From the NCBI GenBank assembly GCA_964415525.1, contig CAYQAS010000032.1:1-39788 (forward strand): DNA of 39,788 bases, read 5' to 3'. Position numbers and translations under genes: made by a program. Positions 1-9,252 of this stretch are shown here, in pieces (position 1 is the stretch's first letter; each line of letters begins with the position of its first letter). Below the pieces are notes generated by a model. The model saw only the letters and a list, made by a program, of their open reading frames with translations. It was not told the DNA's origin and searched no databases. Origin of the DNA: CAZPUI01 sp964415525. GTDB lineage: Bacteria; Acidobacteriota; Holophagae; Holophagales; Holophagaceae.

Positions 1-49
1 GAATATGAGGAGGGCGGCCTATGGCCTGCACTGAGGCAGGGGGGTGAAT

Positions 50-407
50 TCATACCAGGCCTGGAACCACCGGCGCGGATAATGCGAGCGGCCTCAAGTC
101 TTGACGATGGTGTGTCATGGCGTTGCGGTTGATCGTGTTCCAACGCGATGAACGAAGCCGCTCCGCGGCGGGGGACGAGCATCCCGGAAGCGCGAAGGGC
201 CTTTCATGTAGCGGAGCGGCCTGAAAGCAGGCTCCTTGGTCGTGGCAGTGAATGCGCACGGTTTCGCTGCTCTGATGAAAGCCAGGGGACGCCAGGGGCC
301 AATCCCGAAGGACGGTCTGGATCAGTCGCTCGGCTTTGCCGTTGGTGCGCGGTCGATACGGGCGGGTCCTTGAGTGCTTTAGGTTCAGTCCGATTCGGGT
401 GAACAAC
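50..407 (-). pseudogene. IS481-type transposase, C-terminal remnant
   Basis: The minus-strand translation from about 407 downward contains GLNLKHSRTRPYRPRTNG followed by KAERLIQTVLRDW. This is the end of the rve integrase core of IS481-family transposases, including the last catalytic Glu (the E of KAER). After RDWPLA the family pattern is lost: a neighbouring frame shows residues like SSEQRNRA, which fit the expected continuation, so a frameshift is likely. The N-terminal helix-turn-helix and the first two catalytic Asp residues are missing. The recognisable homology begins almost exactly at the stop codon of the GH31 gene. No intact terminal inverted repeat was identified. A dead fragment is much more likely than an active element. 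Confidence 0.75.
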
Positions 408-3245
408 CTATTGGGCACTTTCATCCAAGGACCCTCGATCTGGCTCGAGTGGCAGGGGCACCACCAGGGCCTTGCCGGTGTAGGGGACCACCCAGTCGGC
501 CGCTTCGGTGACGCCCGCGCCCACGCCGTGGCCTGGGCGGACGCGCACGATGCGCAGGGTCCTCCGCGTGAGCATGCCGAGGAAGGCCCCCTGACGCGGG
601 CCAATGCGCAGGACGTGCTCCCGGTCGTCCCAGTGGAAGGGAATGTGGGTGAAGGCCCCTCGCTCGTAGGCCCGGGTCAGGCCGTCGTCCTTATACAAGT
701 CGAAGTGGCCATCGGCGCCGGCGTAGATGCGCAGCTCCAAGGGATCTTCAGCCTTTTCCTGGGCATACTGGCGCACCGGGCCCAGGGGCAGGATGCTGCC
801 CGCCCTCACATGGAGGGGCACGGTCGTGAGATCAGCCTCCTTCCACACGCGGGGCGCACCCTGCAGCGCCTCGCCGGTCCAGAAATCGACCCAGCCGCCC
901 TTGGGCAGCACCACCTCGCGGCCGGAACGTGGGGCATTCGCCGTGGATGCCGCCTCCAGACCGGCCACCAGGTGGGAGGAGTCCCCACCGGTAAAGTCGA
1001 TCCGAAGGGCTGCGCCCTGGGCGAGGTCCAAGGGCACACGGTGCAAGCGGAAGGAACCCCGGCGACTGTCCTCCACCACGGACCGGCCGTCGACCCAGGC
1101 GCGGAACGCGCCCATCCCCCCCAGGGTGAACACCTGTGGTGCGGTCTGGGGCTTCAGGCTGCCTTCGAGGCGGAAGGAGAAGGTGCCACCGGTTTCCCCC
1201 ACGGGCGGTTTCAGGTTCCAGTTGAACTCGGCGCGGGGGACGTGAATCACCTGGACCGGCGTTCCGGACAGTTCCTGTCCCATGAAGAAACTGGCGCGAA
1301 GCCCTGGGCGCCCCTCGGGATCCGTGACCGTCGCGCTGTCGAGGATGGCGCCCTGGCGGGCCTCCAGCACCTTCTGGTGCTCCAACACGGGGCTCACCAT
1401 CAGGCTGCGGCCGCAGAGGAACTGGTCTTGAACCGCCGTCGCATCCGGAAAGTCCATGCCCAGGGGGCGCAGGATGCTGCCCGCGCCGTGGCGCAATTCG
1501 GCCCCCGTGGCGTAGAGGTACGGCAGCAGGCGGTAGCGCAGCTTCAGCATCCGCACCTGGGCGTCGTACTCGGCGCTGCCCGGCTCGCCGAAGCGCCAGA
1601 CCTCCCGCGGGGTCGTGGTGCCATGGGCGCGGAACAGCGGGTGGAAGGCGCCCACCTGGAACCAGCGCACGTAGAGCTCGCGATAGGCCGGATCCTTGAC
1701 GCCTTTCGGATATTCCCCGCCGAACCAGGCCGGGAAGAATCCCCCGATGTCCGTATTCCAGTAGGGCAGGCCGGACATGGACGCGTTGAGCCCATTGGCG
1801 AGCTGTCGCTTCAGGCTGGCGAAGCTGGACGGGATGTCGCCGCTCCAGAGCACGCTGCCGGTGCGCCCCTGGCCCAGGAAGGCGCTGCGGGTGAGGATCA
1901 CCGGCCGCACGTCGGGGTCGGCGGCGCGCCAGTTGCGGACGAGGCCTTCCACGTCCACCAGCGGATAGGCATTGAGGTGCGCCAGCCAGGGCCCCGCAGC
2001 GGTGGGCGGCACCTCCGAGACATAGCTTTTCTGTCCCAGGCTATCGTCGGTCCAGGAGCGGAACTCCGGTTCCGTGGCGTCCTTCCAGAGGCCATCCACA
2101 CCCGTGGAGAGGATGCCCTGCTGAAGGTGCTTCCAGTAGGTCTGCCGCCCCTTTTCGCTGAACGCGTCGTAGACCCCCAACGTGCCGCCCTCGTCCGTGG
2201 TGCCTGCGGGCGTAAACAGGGCTCCCTGGGCGGCGAGGTCCTTCGCCACGGCCGTGCTCGTCTCCATGTTGGGCCAGATCGAGATGAGCACCTTGGTGTT
2301 CAGGGCGTGGAGACGGTCCACCATGCCCTTGGGGTCGGGAAAGATCGCATCGTCAAAGCGCATGGCATTCCAGCCATGCCGCCCCCAGTAGCGCCAGTCC
2401 TGGACGACCACATCCAGCGGCAGCTTCCTGCGGCGGAATTCCTCGGCGATGCCCACCAGCTCGGCCTGGGTCTCGTAGCGCTCCTTGGACTGCCAGAGGC
2501 CATAGGCCCACTTGGGCAGGAGCGGCACTTCGCCGGTGAGGGTGCGAAGGCGCCCCAGCACGCCGTCCAGGTTCGGGGCCGCCAGGACGTAGTAGACGAC
2601 CGCCTCCCCCACATCGCTCCACAGCTTCATGCCGTCCGGTCCATCCTCGAACTCGGTGTGGCTGGCGTTGTCCCAGAGCAGTCCCCACGCCGCCCGCTCC
2701 TGCGACGTGCCAGGACTGGCGAGAAAGGGGATGGCGACCCGTTTGTTGCTCTGCAGCAGGCGCACTTTCTGGCCGCGCCGATCCAGGATGCCGTCCTCCT
2801 GCTGGCCGAGGCCAAAGAGCGGCGCGCCCTTCGGGAGCCGGAAGGTGGTCTGGATGTGGGACGCCTCGAAGGTGCGGGCCCGATCCTCGCAGAGGAGTCG
2901 CCCCCGGTTGTCCCGGAATGTCAGGGTGCCGGAACCTTCCTCCAACTTCACCCGCAGGCCCTTCGTGGCGAGTTCCCAGGAGCCGACCCCTCGGCGGGTT
3001 TTCCCCGTGGAGGATTGCATCTGGGGAAGTACCGACCAGGAGGGGGGCGCCACCGGGGCCTTGCCTGCGGGCGTGGCCACCACCCGCAGGATGCCTTCTG
3101 CCACCACTTCCACCCGGAGGTTGGTGCCGCCGACGTGGGTTTCGATGGACGTCCTTTCGGGGGGAGCAGGCGCCGGAGATCCCGCAGCGGCAAGGGTCCA
3201 AACCAGACCGGGGAGCAGAAGGAGGGCATGGGTTTTCTGAGACAT
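408..3245 (-). CDS. Secreted GH31 alpha-xylosidase-like glycoside hydrolase with PA14-like insert
   Basis: This 945-residue enzyme probably removes alpha-linked xylose from xyloglucan-type oligosaccharides in the periplasm. The start at 3245 is chosen because it gives a signal peptide (MSQKTHALLLLPGLVW, then LAAAGSPAPA); a GTG at 3320 would bury it. The order is an N-terminal beta-sandwich (about 30-270), a (beta/alpha)8 barrel (about 275-640), a PA14-like insert (about 640-760) and a distal C-terminal beta domain. The nucleophile motif GLWKDATEPE has Asp389, and the acid/base is Asp470 in LWSGDIPSS. The DATEP form and the QDWRYWG motif match bacterial alpha-xylosidases, but specificity within GH31 cannot be fixed by reading. 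It is the last gene of the araDBA-symporter set, 126 bp after the symporter. An IS481 fragment begins at its stop codon, so the last few residues may not be ancestral. Confidence 0.87.
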   Translation of the reverse strand: MSQKTHALLLLPGLVWTLAAAGSPAPAPPERTSIETHVGGTNLRVEVVAEGILRVVATPAGKAPVAPPSWSVLPQMQSSTGKTRRGVGSWELATKGLRVKLEEGSGTLTFRDNRGRLLCEDRARTFEASHIQTTFRLPKGAPLFGLGQQEDGILDRRGQKVRLLQSNKRVAIPFLASPGTSQERAAWGLLWDNASHTEFEDGPDGMKLWSDVGEAVVYYVLAAPNLDGVLGRLRTLTGEVPLLPKWAYGLWQSKERYETQAELVGIAEEFRRRKLPLDVVVQDWRYWGRHGWNAMRFDDAIFPDPKGMVDRLHALNTKVLISIWPNMETSTAVAKDLAAQGALFTPAGTTDEGGTLGVYDAFSEKGRQTYWKHLQQGILSTGVDGLWKDATEPEFRSWTDDSLGQKSYVSEVPPTAAGPWLAHLNAYPLVDVEGLVRNWRAADPDVRPVILTRSAFLGQGRTGSVLWSGDIPSSFASLKRQLANGLNASMSGLPYWNTDIGGFFPAWFGGEYPKGVKDPAYRELYVRWFQVGAFHPLFRAHGTTTPREVWRFGEPGSAEYDAQVRMLKLRYRLLPYLYATGAELRHGAGSILRPLGMDFPDATAVQDQFLCGRSLMVSPVLEHQKVLEARQGAILDSATVTDPEGRPGLRASFFMGQELSGTPVQVIHVPRAEFNWNLKPPVGETGGTFSFRLEGSLKPQTAPQVFTLGGMGAFRAWVDGRSVVEDSRRGSFRLHRVPLDLAQGAALRIDFTGGDSSHLVAGLEAASTANAPRSGREVVLPKGGWVDFWTGEALQGAPRVWKEADLTTVPLHVRAGSILPLGPVRQYAQEKAEDPLELRIYAGADGHFDLYKDDGLTRAYERGAFTHIPFHWDDREHVLRIGPRQGAFLGMLTRRTLRIVRVRPGHGVGAGVTEAADWVVPYTGKALVVPLPLEPDRGSLDESAQ

Positions 3246-3371
3246 GGGACACCGATGGGCAAGGGCGATGCAGGCCTCCGGCGAAGGCCTCAGAGCAGAA
3301 GGGAAACGGGCAACCTCCACTCCCTGGATCCAGGTGAGCGGGGGGTGCCCGTCGGGTCGCGCGGACCTGCG

Positions 3372-5159
3372 TCAGCCGACGAAGTAGAGGTAGGCCGCCA
3401 GAATCAGCACGACGACGAGGACCGAGGCCATGACATCGCGGTTGTTCCAGGACGCACGGCTCTCGGCGCGCTGGGCTCCGGTGACGGTGCTGAAAGTGAG
3501 GCCCTCGATCTGCTGGGCGTCCGGCTCGGCGGTCATGTAGCTGACCACCACCATGGCGATGGCGCTGACCATGAGAATCAGGATGCTGAAGTACTGGAAA
3601 TAGATGTTGTTGATGACCCACAACGCGGACCCCGGCGTGTAGCTGAATCCCTTGATCAGGGAGGCGGGGGTGTCCACAGCCAAGCGGAACAGGCCGAGGA
3701 TGAAGCCGGACACCAGCGCCGCCAAGCAGCCCTGGGCGTTCAGGCGCTTCCAGAAGATGCCCAGGAAGAACACCACGAAGATCGGCGGTGCCAGGTAGCC
3801 CTGGACGCTCTGGAGGTAGTCGTAGAGGCCGTGGGAGCCCTTGATGACGGGGATCCAGAGGATGCCGATGACCACCATGACACCAGTGGCCATGCGGCCC
3901 ATCCAGACGAGCTGGGCCTGGGAGGCCTGGGGTTTCATCTTCTGGTAGAGGTCGATGGTGAAGAGGGTGGAACAGGCGTTGAAGACGCCCGCCAGGGAAC
4001 TCATCAGGGCGGCAATGAGGCCCGCCACCACCAGGCCGCGCACACCGACCGGCAGCACGTGGGCCACCATGGAGGGGAACGCATATTGGAGCTGGTCGCG
4101 CACGGGCGCGCCCGCGGCATCCACCATGCCCTTGAGGCCGGCCACATTCCCGCCCTTGGCCAGGGCGAAGCAGATCATGCCGGGGATGATGAAGATGAAG
4201 ACCGGCAGGAGCTTCAGCAGGCCGGCGAAAATGGAGCCGCGGCGGGCGTGCTGCTCATTCTTCGCGCCCAGGGTGCGCTGCACGATGTACTGGCAGGTGC
4301 ACCAGTACCAGAGGCCGATGACCGGCGCGCAGAAGAGCATGCCAAGCCAGGGGTAGTGGCCGTTGAAATACCAGGCCATGCGGCCGGTTTCCTTCACCGG
4401 GGCCCAGGTGGCCTGGACGCCTGCCGGTACCAGCGGCTTCCAGAGGTTGAACATGTCCGCGGGCAGGGCGGTCTTGAGGGCGCCCCAGCCGCCCAGCTTC
4501 TGGAGACCGAGGATGGTGACCAGCAGGCAGCCCACAATGAGGACGACCACCTGAATGGTTTCCGTATAGGCCACGGCCCGCATCCCGCCGAGGGCGGTGT
4601 AGAGGCCGGTGAGCAGGAGCAGGGCCAGGCAGCCGACCCAGAAGCTGTCGAGCACCATGAATCCGAGGTTCAGCTGCACTTCGGGCAGCAGGAAGCCGAA
4701 GACGACGCCTCCGGCGAAGATGCCCACGGCCACCTTGGACAGGATGTAGAGGACCAGGGAGACGATGGACAGCGTCCAGCGGGAGGCGGGGCTGAAGCGC
4801 TTCTCCAGGAACTCCGGCATGGTGTAGACCCGGCTGCGCATGTAGAACGGCACCAGCACCCAGGCCAGCACCAGCAGGCACCAGGCGTGGAGTTCGTAGT
4901 GGGCCATCGCGACGCCGTCCGTGGCGCCGGATCCGGCCAAGCCGACGACGTGCTCCGAGCCGATGTTGGACGCAAAGATGGAGGCGCCGACGATCCACCA
5001 CTCCAGATTGCGTCCGGCGAGGAAGTAGTCATCGGCAGTGTTCTTGCTCTTGCGGATCACCCACCAGGTGATGGCCAGCAGGACGAGGAAATAGGCTGCG
5101 ATGACCGCCCAGTCCAGCGACTGGAGCGATGAACCCACGAGCCCGATTGGTAGTGACAT
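3372..5159 (-). CDS. Sodium:solute symporter (SSS/SGLT family), probable pentose transporter
   Basis: This 595-residue inner-membrane protein has about 14 hydrophobic segments. It belongs to the solute:sodium symporter family, which couples Na+ entry to solute uptake. Family marks are the early FASNIGSEHVVGLAGSG segment, resembling the TM1 region of vSGLT, the conserved GLYTALGGMRAVAYTE segment, and WYWCTCQYIVQRTLGAKN. The start at 5159 has GAGGAGC about 8 nt upstream. It lies 39 bp after araA and before the GH31 gene, all on the same strand. By context the substrate is arabinose, xylose or a short oligosaccharide (inference). SSS members also carry galactose, proline or myo-inositol, and substrate cannot be read from the sequence alone. 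Confidence 0.88.
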   Translation of the reverse strand: MSLPIGLVGSSLQSLDWAVIAAYFLVLLAITWWVIRKSKNTADDYFLAGRNLEWWIVGASIFASNIGSEHVVGLAGSGATDGVAMAHYELHAWCLLVLAWVLVPFYMRSRVYTMPEFLEKRFSPASRWTLSIVSLVLYILSKVAVGIFAGGVVFGFLLPEVQLNLGFMVLDSFWVGCLALLLLTGLYTALGGMRAVAYTETIQVVVLIVGCLLVTILGLQKLGGWGALKTALPADMFNLWKPLVPAGVQATWAPVKETGRMAWYFNGHYPWLGMLFCAPVIGLWYWCTCQYIVQRTLGAKNEQHARRGSIFAGLLKLLPVFIFIIPGMICFALAKGGNVAGLKGMVDAAGAPVRDQLQYAFPSMVAHVLPVGVRGLVVAGLIAALMSSLAGVFNACSTLFTIDLYQKMKPQASQAQLVWMGRMATGVMVVIGILWIPVIKGSHGLYDYLQSVQGYLAPPIFVVFFLGIFWKRLNAQGCLAALVSGFILGLFRLAVDTPASLIKGFSYTPGSALWVINNIYFQYFSILILMVSAIAMVVVSYMTAEPDAQQIEGLTFSTVTGAQRAESRASWNNRDVMASVLVVVLILAAYLYFVG

Positions 5160-5198
5160 TGGAATGCTCCTCGGGAGATATGTTCCCGTGACTCGGGG

Positions 5199-6686
5199 TC
5201 AGCAGTAGGCCGCTTCATTCCAGCGGATTGCATTTCGGAAGGACCGGATGCGGGTGTCCTGGTCGATGACCAGGCACTCGATGCCAGCGATGGCGCAGAA
5301 GTCTTCCAGATGGCGAACATCCACCGCCTGCGTGAAGGCCGTGTGGTGGGCGCCACCCGCGTGGATCCAGGCGGCGGCACCGGTACGCAGATCCGGACGC
5401 GGCTTCCAGAGCGCCTGGGCCACGGGCAGCTTGGGCAGGGCGTGTTCGGGCTTCACCACATCCACCTCGTTCACGATCAACCGGAAACGGTTGCCAAGGT
5501 CGATGAGCGAAGCGTTGAGGGCCGGGCCGGCGGGCGTGTTGAACACGAGGCGAGCAGGATCCGCCTTCCCGCCGATGCCCAGGGGATGGATCTCGAGGCG
5601 CGGGCAGACGGTGTCGGCGATGCTCGGGCAGACCTCCAGCATGTGGGCGCCGAGCACGCGCTCGCCTTCTGGATCCAGGTGGTAGGTGTAGTCCTCCATG
5701 AAGGAGGTGCCGCCGGGCAGGCCGCTGGCCATGACCTTGACGGCGCGCACGAGGGCCGCGGTCTTCCAGTCGCCCTCCGCGCCGAAGCCGTAACCGTCCG
5801 CCATCAGGCGCTGCACGGCGAGGCCGGGGAGCTGCGGTAGGCCGTGCAGATCCTCGAAGGTGGTCGTGAACGCCTTGAAGTCCCCCGCCTTCAGGAAGGC
5901 GCGCAGGGCCGCCTCGATGCGGGCCTGATCCGCCAAGGTGGTGCGCAGGGCTCCGCCGGGGCGCAGGGCCTCGTCCATCAGGTAGGTGGCGTCGTAGGCC
6001 TCCAGGAGGGCCGTCACGTCCGATTCCGGCAGATCCCGCATGCAGGCCACGAGATCGCCCACACCATAGCCGTTCACGGCGTAGCCCAGACGGATCTGGG
6101 CTTCCACCTTGTCGCCTTCGGTGACCGCCACCTGGCGCATGTTGTCGCCGAATCGGGCCACCTTCCCACCCTGGGCATCGGCCCAGGCGCAGGCCGCACG
6201 GGCCCACACGCCCAGGTCGTCATGGACCTGGGGCTCCTGCCAGTGACCCACCACCACCTTGCGCTCCAGGCGCAGGCGGGAGCAGATGAAGCCGAACTCG
6301 CGGTCGCCGTGGGCGGCCTGGTTCAGGTTCATGAAGTCCATGTCGATCTCGGACCACGGGATGTCGCGGTTGTGCTGGGTGTGGAGGTGGGCGAAGGGCT
6401 TGGTGAGGCACTTCAGCCCCCGGATCCACATGCGCGCTGGGGAAAAGGTGTGACACCAGAAGACGACGCCCGCGCAGGTGGGATCGGCGCTGGCCTGCTG
6501 GCAGAGCTCCGTGATCTCCTCCGGCGTTTTCATCACGCCCTTGGAGACCACGCGGGCTGGCAGCGCCCCATCGAGCGCCCGGGCGATCTCGCGTGAATTG
6601 GTCCCCACCTGTTCGAGGGTCTTGGGGCCGTAAAGATGCTGGCTGCCGGTGACGAACCAGATGTCGTGCTGCTTGAGATCGATCAT
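5199..6686 (-). CDS. araA: L-arabinose isomerase
   Basis: It interconverts L-arabinose and L-ribulose in the cytoplasm, the first step of arabinose catabolism, and needs a divalent metal (Mn2+ in characterised enzymes). The length is 495 residues against 500 in Escherichia coli. The catalytic and metal set is present with a constant offset of two from the E. coli numbering: Glu304 in GYGFGAEGDW, Glu331 in TSFMEDYTY, His348 in LGAHMLEVCPS and His448 in AGGAHHTAF. The start codon overlaps the araB stop by 4 bp (ATGA), indicating translational coupling in the order araD-araB-araA. This enzyme family can also isomerise D-galactose weakly. No defect was seen. Confidence 0.97.
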   Translation of the reverse strand: MIDLKQHDIWFVTGSQHLYGPKTLEQVGTNSREIARALDGALPARVVSKGVMKTPEEITELCQQASADPTCAGVVFWCHTFSPARMWIRGLKCLTKPFAHLHTQHNRDIPWSEIDMDFMNLNQAAHGDREFGFICSRLRLERKVVVGHWQEPQVHDDLGVWARAACAWADAQGGKVARFGDNMRQVAVTEGDKVEAQIRLGYAVNGYGVGDLVACMRDLPESDVTALLEAYDATYLMDEALRPGGALRTTLADQARIEAALRAFLKAGDFKAFTTTFEDLHGLPQLPGLAVQRLMADGYGFGAEGDWKTAALVRAVKVMASGLPGGTSFMEDYTYHLDPEGERVLGAHMLEVCPSIADTVCPRLEIHPLGIGGKADPARLVFNTPAGPALNASLIDLGNRFRLIVNEVDVVKPEHALPKLPVAQALWKPRPDLRTGAAAWIHAGGAHHTAFTQAVDVRHLEDFCAIAGIECLVIDQDTRIRSFRNAIRWNEAAYC

Positions 6687-8383
6687 GCCTGCTCCTGGGC
6701 GGGGCGTTGACGGTCGCGGAGGGTCAGCAGGTCCTTCATCACGTTGGCCATGCTGCCGCTCCAGGTGGACGTGCCGAATCCGTCGTGGAGCTGCCGGTAG
6801 AGCCGGTAGAGCTCGCGGTAGGCCGCGTGGGCCTCGGGGTTCGGGGTGTAGGTGGTACGCAGGCCGCAGAGGGTTGTCTGGGCCTGGGCGAGGGTTTCAA
6901 ACGCGCCGCCCGCGAGGGCGCCGAAGAGGGCGGCGCCGAGGGCCGGGGTCTGGTCGCTTTGGGTCACGGAGATCGGGCGCCCCGTGACATCCGCATAGAT
7001 CTGCATGAGCAGGGTGTTCTTGGCTGCGAGACCCCCACAGGCGGTGATACGCGCCACCGGGACGTCATAGGCTTCAATGCGCTCGATGATGGCCAGGGCG
7101 CCGAAGGCGGTGGACTCGATGAGCGCACGGTAGATCTCGAAGGGTTGGGTGTGCAGCGTCTGCCCGAGGAGCAGCCCCGTGAGCCTCACATCCACCAGGA
7201 TCGTGCGGTTGCCGTTGTTCCAGTCCAGGGCCAGGAGGCCATGGGCGCCCGGTTTCTGCATAGCCGCCTGGGCCGCCAGGTTCTGGAACTTCTCGTCGGA
7301 GGTGAGGCCGAGGGTGTCGGGCACCAGGTTGTTCACGAACCAGAGGAAGATGTCGCCGACGGCGGACTGCCCCGCCTCGATGCCGTAGTGCCCGGCCATC
7401 ACGGAGCCGTCCACGATCCCACAGACCCCCGGGATGTCGGCCAGCGGGCGGTCATTGGGCCAGACCATGATGTCGCAGGTGGACGTGCCCAGGATCTTTA
7501 CGAGCGTGCCTTCCTCGATGCCCGCGCCCACCGCGCCCATGTGGGCGTCGAAAGCGCCCGCGGCGACCGCCGTGCCGGGTTGGAGCCCCAGGCGCGTTGC
7601 CCAGACCTCCGTGAGGCCGCCCACGCGGTGTTCAGAGGTGACGGTGTGTTCGAAGAGCCGCGGGCGGAGCGCCGCCAGGGCGGGGTCCAGGGCCTTCAGG
7701 AAATCCGAATCCGGCAGGCCGCCCCAGTCCGGGTGGAACATCGCCTTGTGCCCGGCGGCGCAGATGCCCCGCTGCAGGCGTTCGGGATGATCCGTGCCCG
7801 TCAGCACCGCAGGGAGCCAATCGCAGTATTCGACCCAGGTGTGGGCCGCCTTGAAGACCTCCGGCGCCACGCGTCGGCAGCGCAGGAGCTTGCTCCAGAA
7901 CCACTCGGAGCTGTAGGTGCCGCCGATCTTCGCAAGGTAGTCGGGGCGGATGCGTGCGGCTTTCGCCGTGATCTCCGCGGCCTCCGCGTGGGCCGTATGG
8001 TCCTTCCACAGCCACACCTGGGCGTGGAGGTTGTCCTTGAACGCTGGGAGCAGGCCGAGGGGCGTGCCTTCCGCATCCAGGGGGAGCGGACTGCTGCCCG
8101 TGGTGTCGATGCCGAGGCCGACCACCTGGGCGGGGTCAAAGTCAGGGCGGGTGGCGCGGGCTCTGGCCAAGACGCCCTTCACCGTCCGCTCGATGCCGAG
8201 CAGGTAGTCGCCGGGATGCTGGCGGGCCAGGTTCGGGTCGCTGGGATCCGTGAGGATGCCCAGTTCGCCGCTGGGATAGGGGAAGACCTCTGTGGCCACT
8301 TCCTGGCCGTCTACGAGGTCCACGAGCAGGGCGCGGCAGCTGTTCGTACCGAAGTCGAGACCGATGGCGTAGGTGCGCGTCAT
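6683..8383 (-). CDS. araB: Ribulokinase
   Basis: It phosphorylates L-ribulose with ATP to L-ribulose 5-phosphate. It belongs to the FGGY carbohydrate kinase family. The 566 residues equal the E. coli AraB length. The N-terminal phosphate-binding motif GLDFGTNSCRALLVD opens the first actin-like domain. The C-terminal domain carries the ribulokinase block CGGLAAKNTLLMQIYADVTG, followed by GRPISV and an ALGAALFGALAGGAF adenosine-site segment. It overlaps araD upstream and araA downstream by 4 bp each (ATGA at both junctions), so the three enzymes are tightly coupled. The long, uninterrupted match and its position make the assignment firm. Confidence 0.96.
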   Translation of the reverse strand: MTRTYAIGLDFGTNSCRALLVDLVDGQEVATEVFPYPSGELGILTDPSDPNLARQHPGDYLLGIERTVKGVLARARATRPDFDPAQVVGLGIDTTGSSPLPLDAEGTPLGLLPAFKDNLHAQVWLWKDHTAHAEAAEITAKAARIRPDYLAKIGGTYSSEWFWSKLLRCRRVAPEVFKAAHTWVEYCDWLPAVLTGTDHPERLQRGICAAGHKAMFHPDWGGLPDSDFLKALDPALAALRPRLFEHTVTSEHRVGGLTEVWATRLGLQPGTAVAAGAFDAHMGAVGAGIEEGTLVKILGTSTCDIMVWPNDRPLADIPGVCGIVDGSVMAGHYGIEAGQSAVGDIFLWFVNNLVPDTLGLTSDEKFQNLAAQAAMQKPGAHGLLALDWNNGNRTILVDVRLTGLLLGQTLHTQPFEIYRALIESTAFGALAIIERIEAYDVPVARITACGGLAAKNTLLMQIYADVTGRPISVTQSDQTPALGAALFGALAGGAFETLAQAQTTLCGLRTTYTPNPEAHAAYRELYRLYRQLHDGFGTSTWSGSMANVMKDLLTLRDRQRPAQEQA

Positions 8384-9096
8384 GCAAGCTCCTGGGCAGC
8401 GCCGGGCTGGCCGTAGGTGGCCTTGGGACCGTGCTTGCGTTCGAAATGCTTCTGGATGAGGGTGGCCTTCAGGGACAGGGCCTCTGCGTTGATCTGGAAC
8501 GTGAGGAGGGCCATCCGGGCGACTTCTTCGAGCAGCAGGCTGTTAAGCACGGCCTGGGTGGGGCTGCAGCCCCAGGTGAAAGGGCCGTGACCGGCGACGA
8601 GGATCATCTCGGGGCGCGGCCCTTCCAGCGTGCGAAGCGTGCGGCAGATGAGCTTGCCGGTCTCCTCCTCGTAGTCGCCGCGGATGAATGCGTCCTCCAG
8701 GAGCGGTGTGCAGGGGATGGGGCCGGGGAACTGGTCGGCGTGGGTCGTGCCCAGCACCGGGATCGCCCGCTGTGCCTGGGCCCAGGCCACGGCATAGGGC
8801 GAATGGGTGTGGACCACGCTCACGACCTCGGGAAGCTCGCGATAGAGCACCGCATGCGAAGCCGTATCCGAGGAAGGGCGCATGCGGCCCTCCACGATGC
8901 GGCCATCGAGGTCCAGGACGACCATCTCATCGGGACGGAGGTGGCTGTAGGGCACGCCACTGGGTTTGATGGCGAAGACACCGGCGTGGCGGTCCACCAC
9001 GCTGACGTTGCCGAACGTGTGGATCACCAGCCCGTGCTCGCGAAGCTCGAGGTTCGCGTTACAGGCGGCTTCTTTCAGGGAATCGTAGAGGCCCAT
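8380..9096 (-). CDS. araD: L-ribulose-5-phosphate 4-epimerase
   Basis: It converts L-ribulose 5-phosphate to D-xylulose 5-phosphate, feeding the pentose phosphate pathway. It is a zinc-dependent class II aldolase-fold enzyme. The start at 9096 (MGLYDSLKEAA) gives 238 residues, close to the 231 of E. coli AraD; an upstream in-frame start at 9162 would add a Pro/Arg-rich tail not seen in the family. Zinc ligands are His96 and His98 in VVHTHSPYA and His170 in AGHGPFTWG. The PSSDTASH segment supplies the catalytic Asp region. It is the first gene of the catabolic operon; the paired LacI-type operators lie about 86-112 bp upstream. Confidence 0.95.
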   Translation of the reverse strand: MGLYDSLKEAACNANLELREHGLVIHTFGNVSVVDRHAGVFAIKPSGVPYSHLRPDEMVVLDLDGRIVEGRMRPSSDTASHAVLYRELPEVVSVVHTHSPYAVAWAQAQRAIPVLGTTHADQFPGPIPCTPLLEDAFIRGDYEEETGKLICRTLRTLEGPRPEMILVAGHGPFTWGCSPTQAVLNSLLLEEVARMALLTFQINAEALSLKATLIQKHFERKHGPKATYGQPGAAQELA

Positions 9097-9181
9097 GGGG
9101 CGACATCCAGGCAAGGGACCGGCCGCGCGCAGCCAGGGGCGGGCGTGCGGCCGGTGAATCACAGGTGGAACTTAGAAGGAA

Positions 9182-9208
9182 TGTAACCGGTTGCAGAAAC
9201 CGATTACA
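9182..9208 (-). promoter_or_regulatory. Tandem LacI/GalR-type operators upstream of araD
   Basis: Two palindrome-like half-overlapping sites abut. TGTAACCGGTTGCA (9182-9195) is a near-perfect match to the LacI/GalR pattern TGNAACCGNTTNCA, and AGAAACCGATTACA (9195-9208) is a second, weaker one. The same pair, in the same phase, recurs at 14489-14515. The position just upstream of araD fits control of the araDBA operon. A weak promoter can be imagined overlapping it, but I am not confident in the -35/-10 boxes. Confidence 0.75.
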
Positions 9209-9217
9209 TCATGCGCA

Positions 9218-9231
9218 GTCCGAGCTCGGAC
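9218..9231. promoter_or_regulatory. 14-bp perfect palindrome beside the operators
   Basis: GTCCGAGCTCGGAC is a perfect inverted repeat with no spacer, lying 9 bp upstream (in araD orientation) of the LacI-type pair. It may be a second regulator site or part of the promoter architecture. It does not recur at the other operator copy. There is no U-tract, so it is not a terminator. Confidence 0.35.
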
Positions 9232-9252
9232 CGCAATGGACAACCGCGCGGG

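Noticed and set aside
336..5132. Plus-strand open frame of 1598 residues, opposite the GH31 and symporter genes
   Set aside because: It is an antisense shadow, His/Gln/Gly/Ala-rich with no domain, while the minus strand encodes two clear families.
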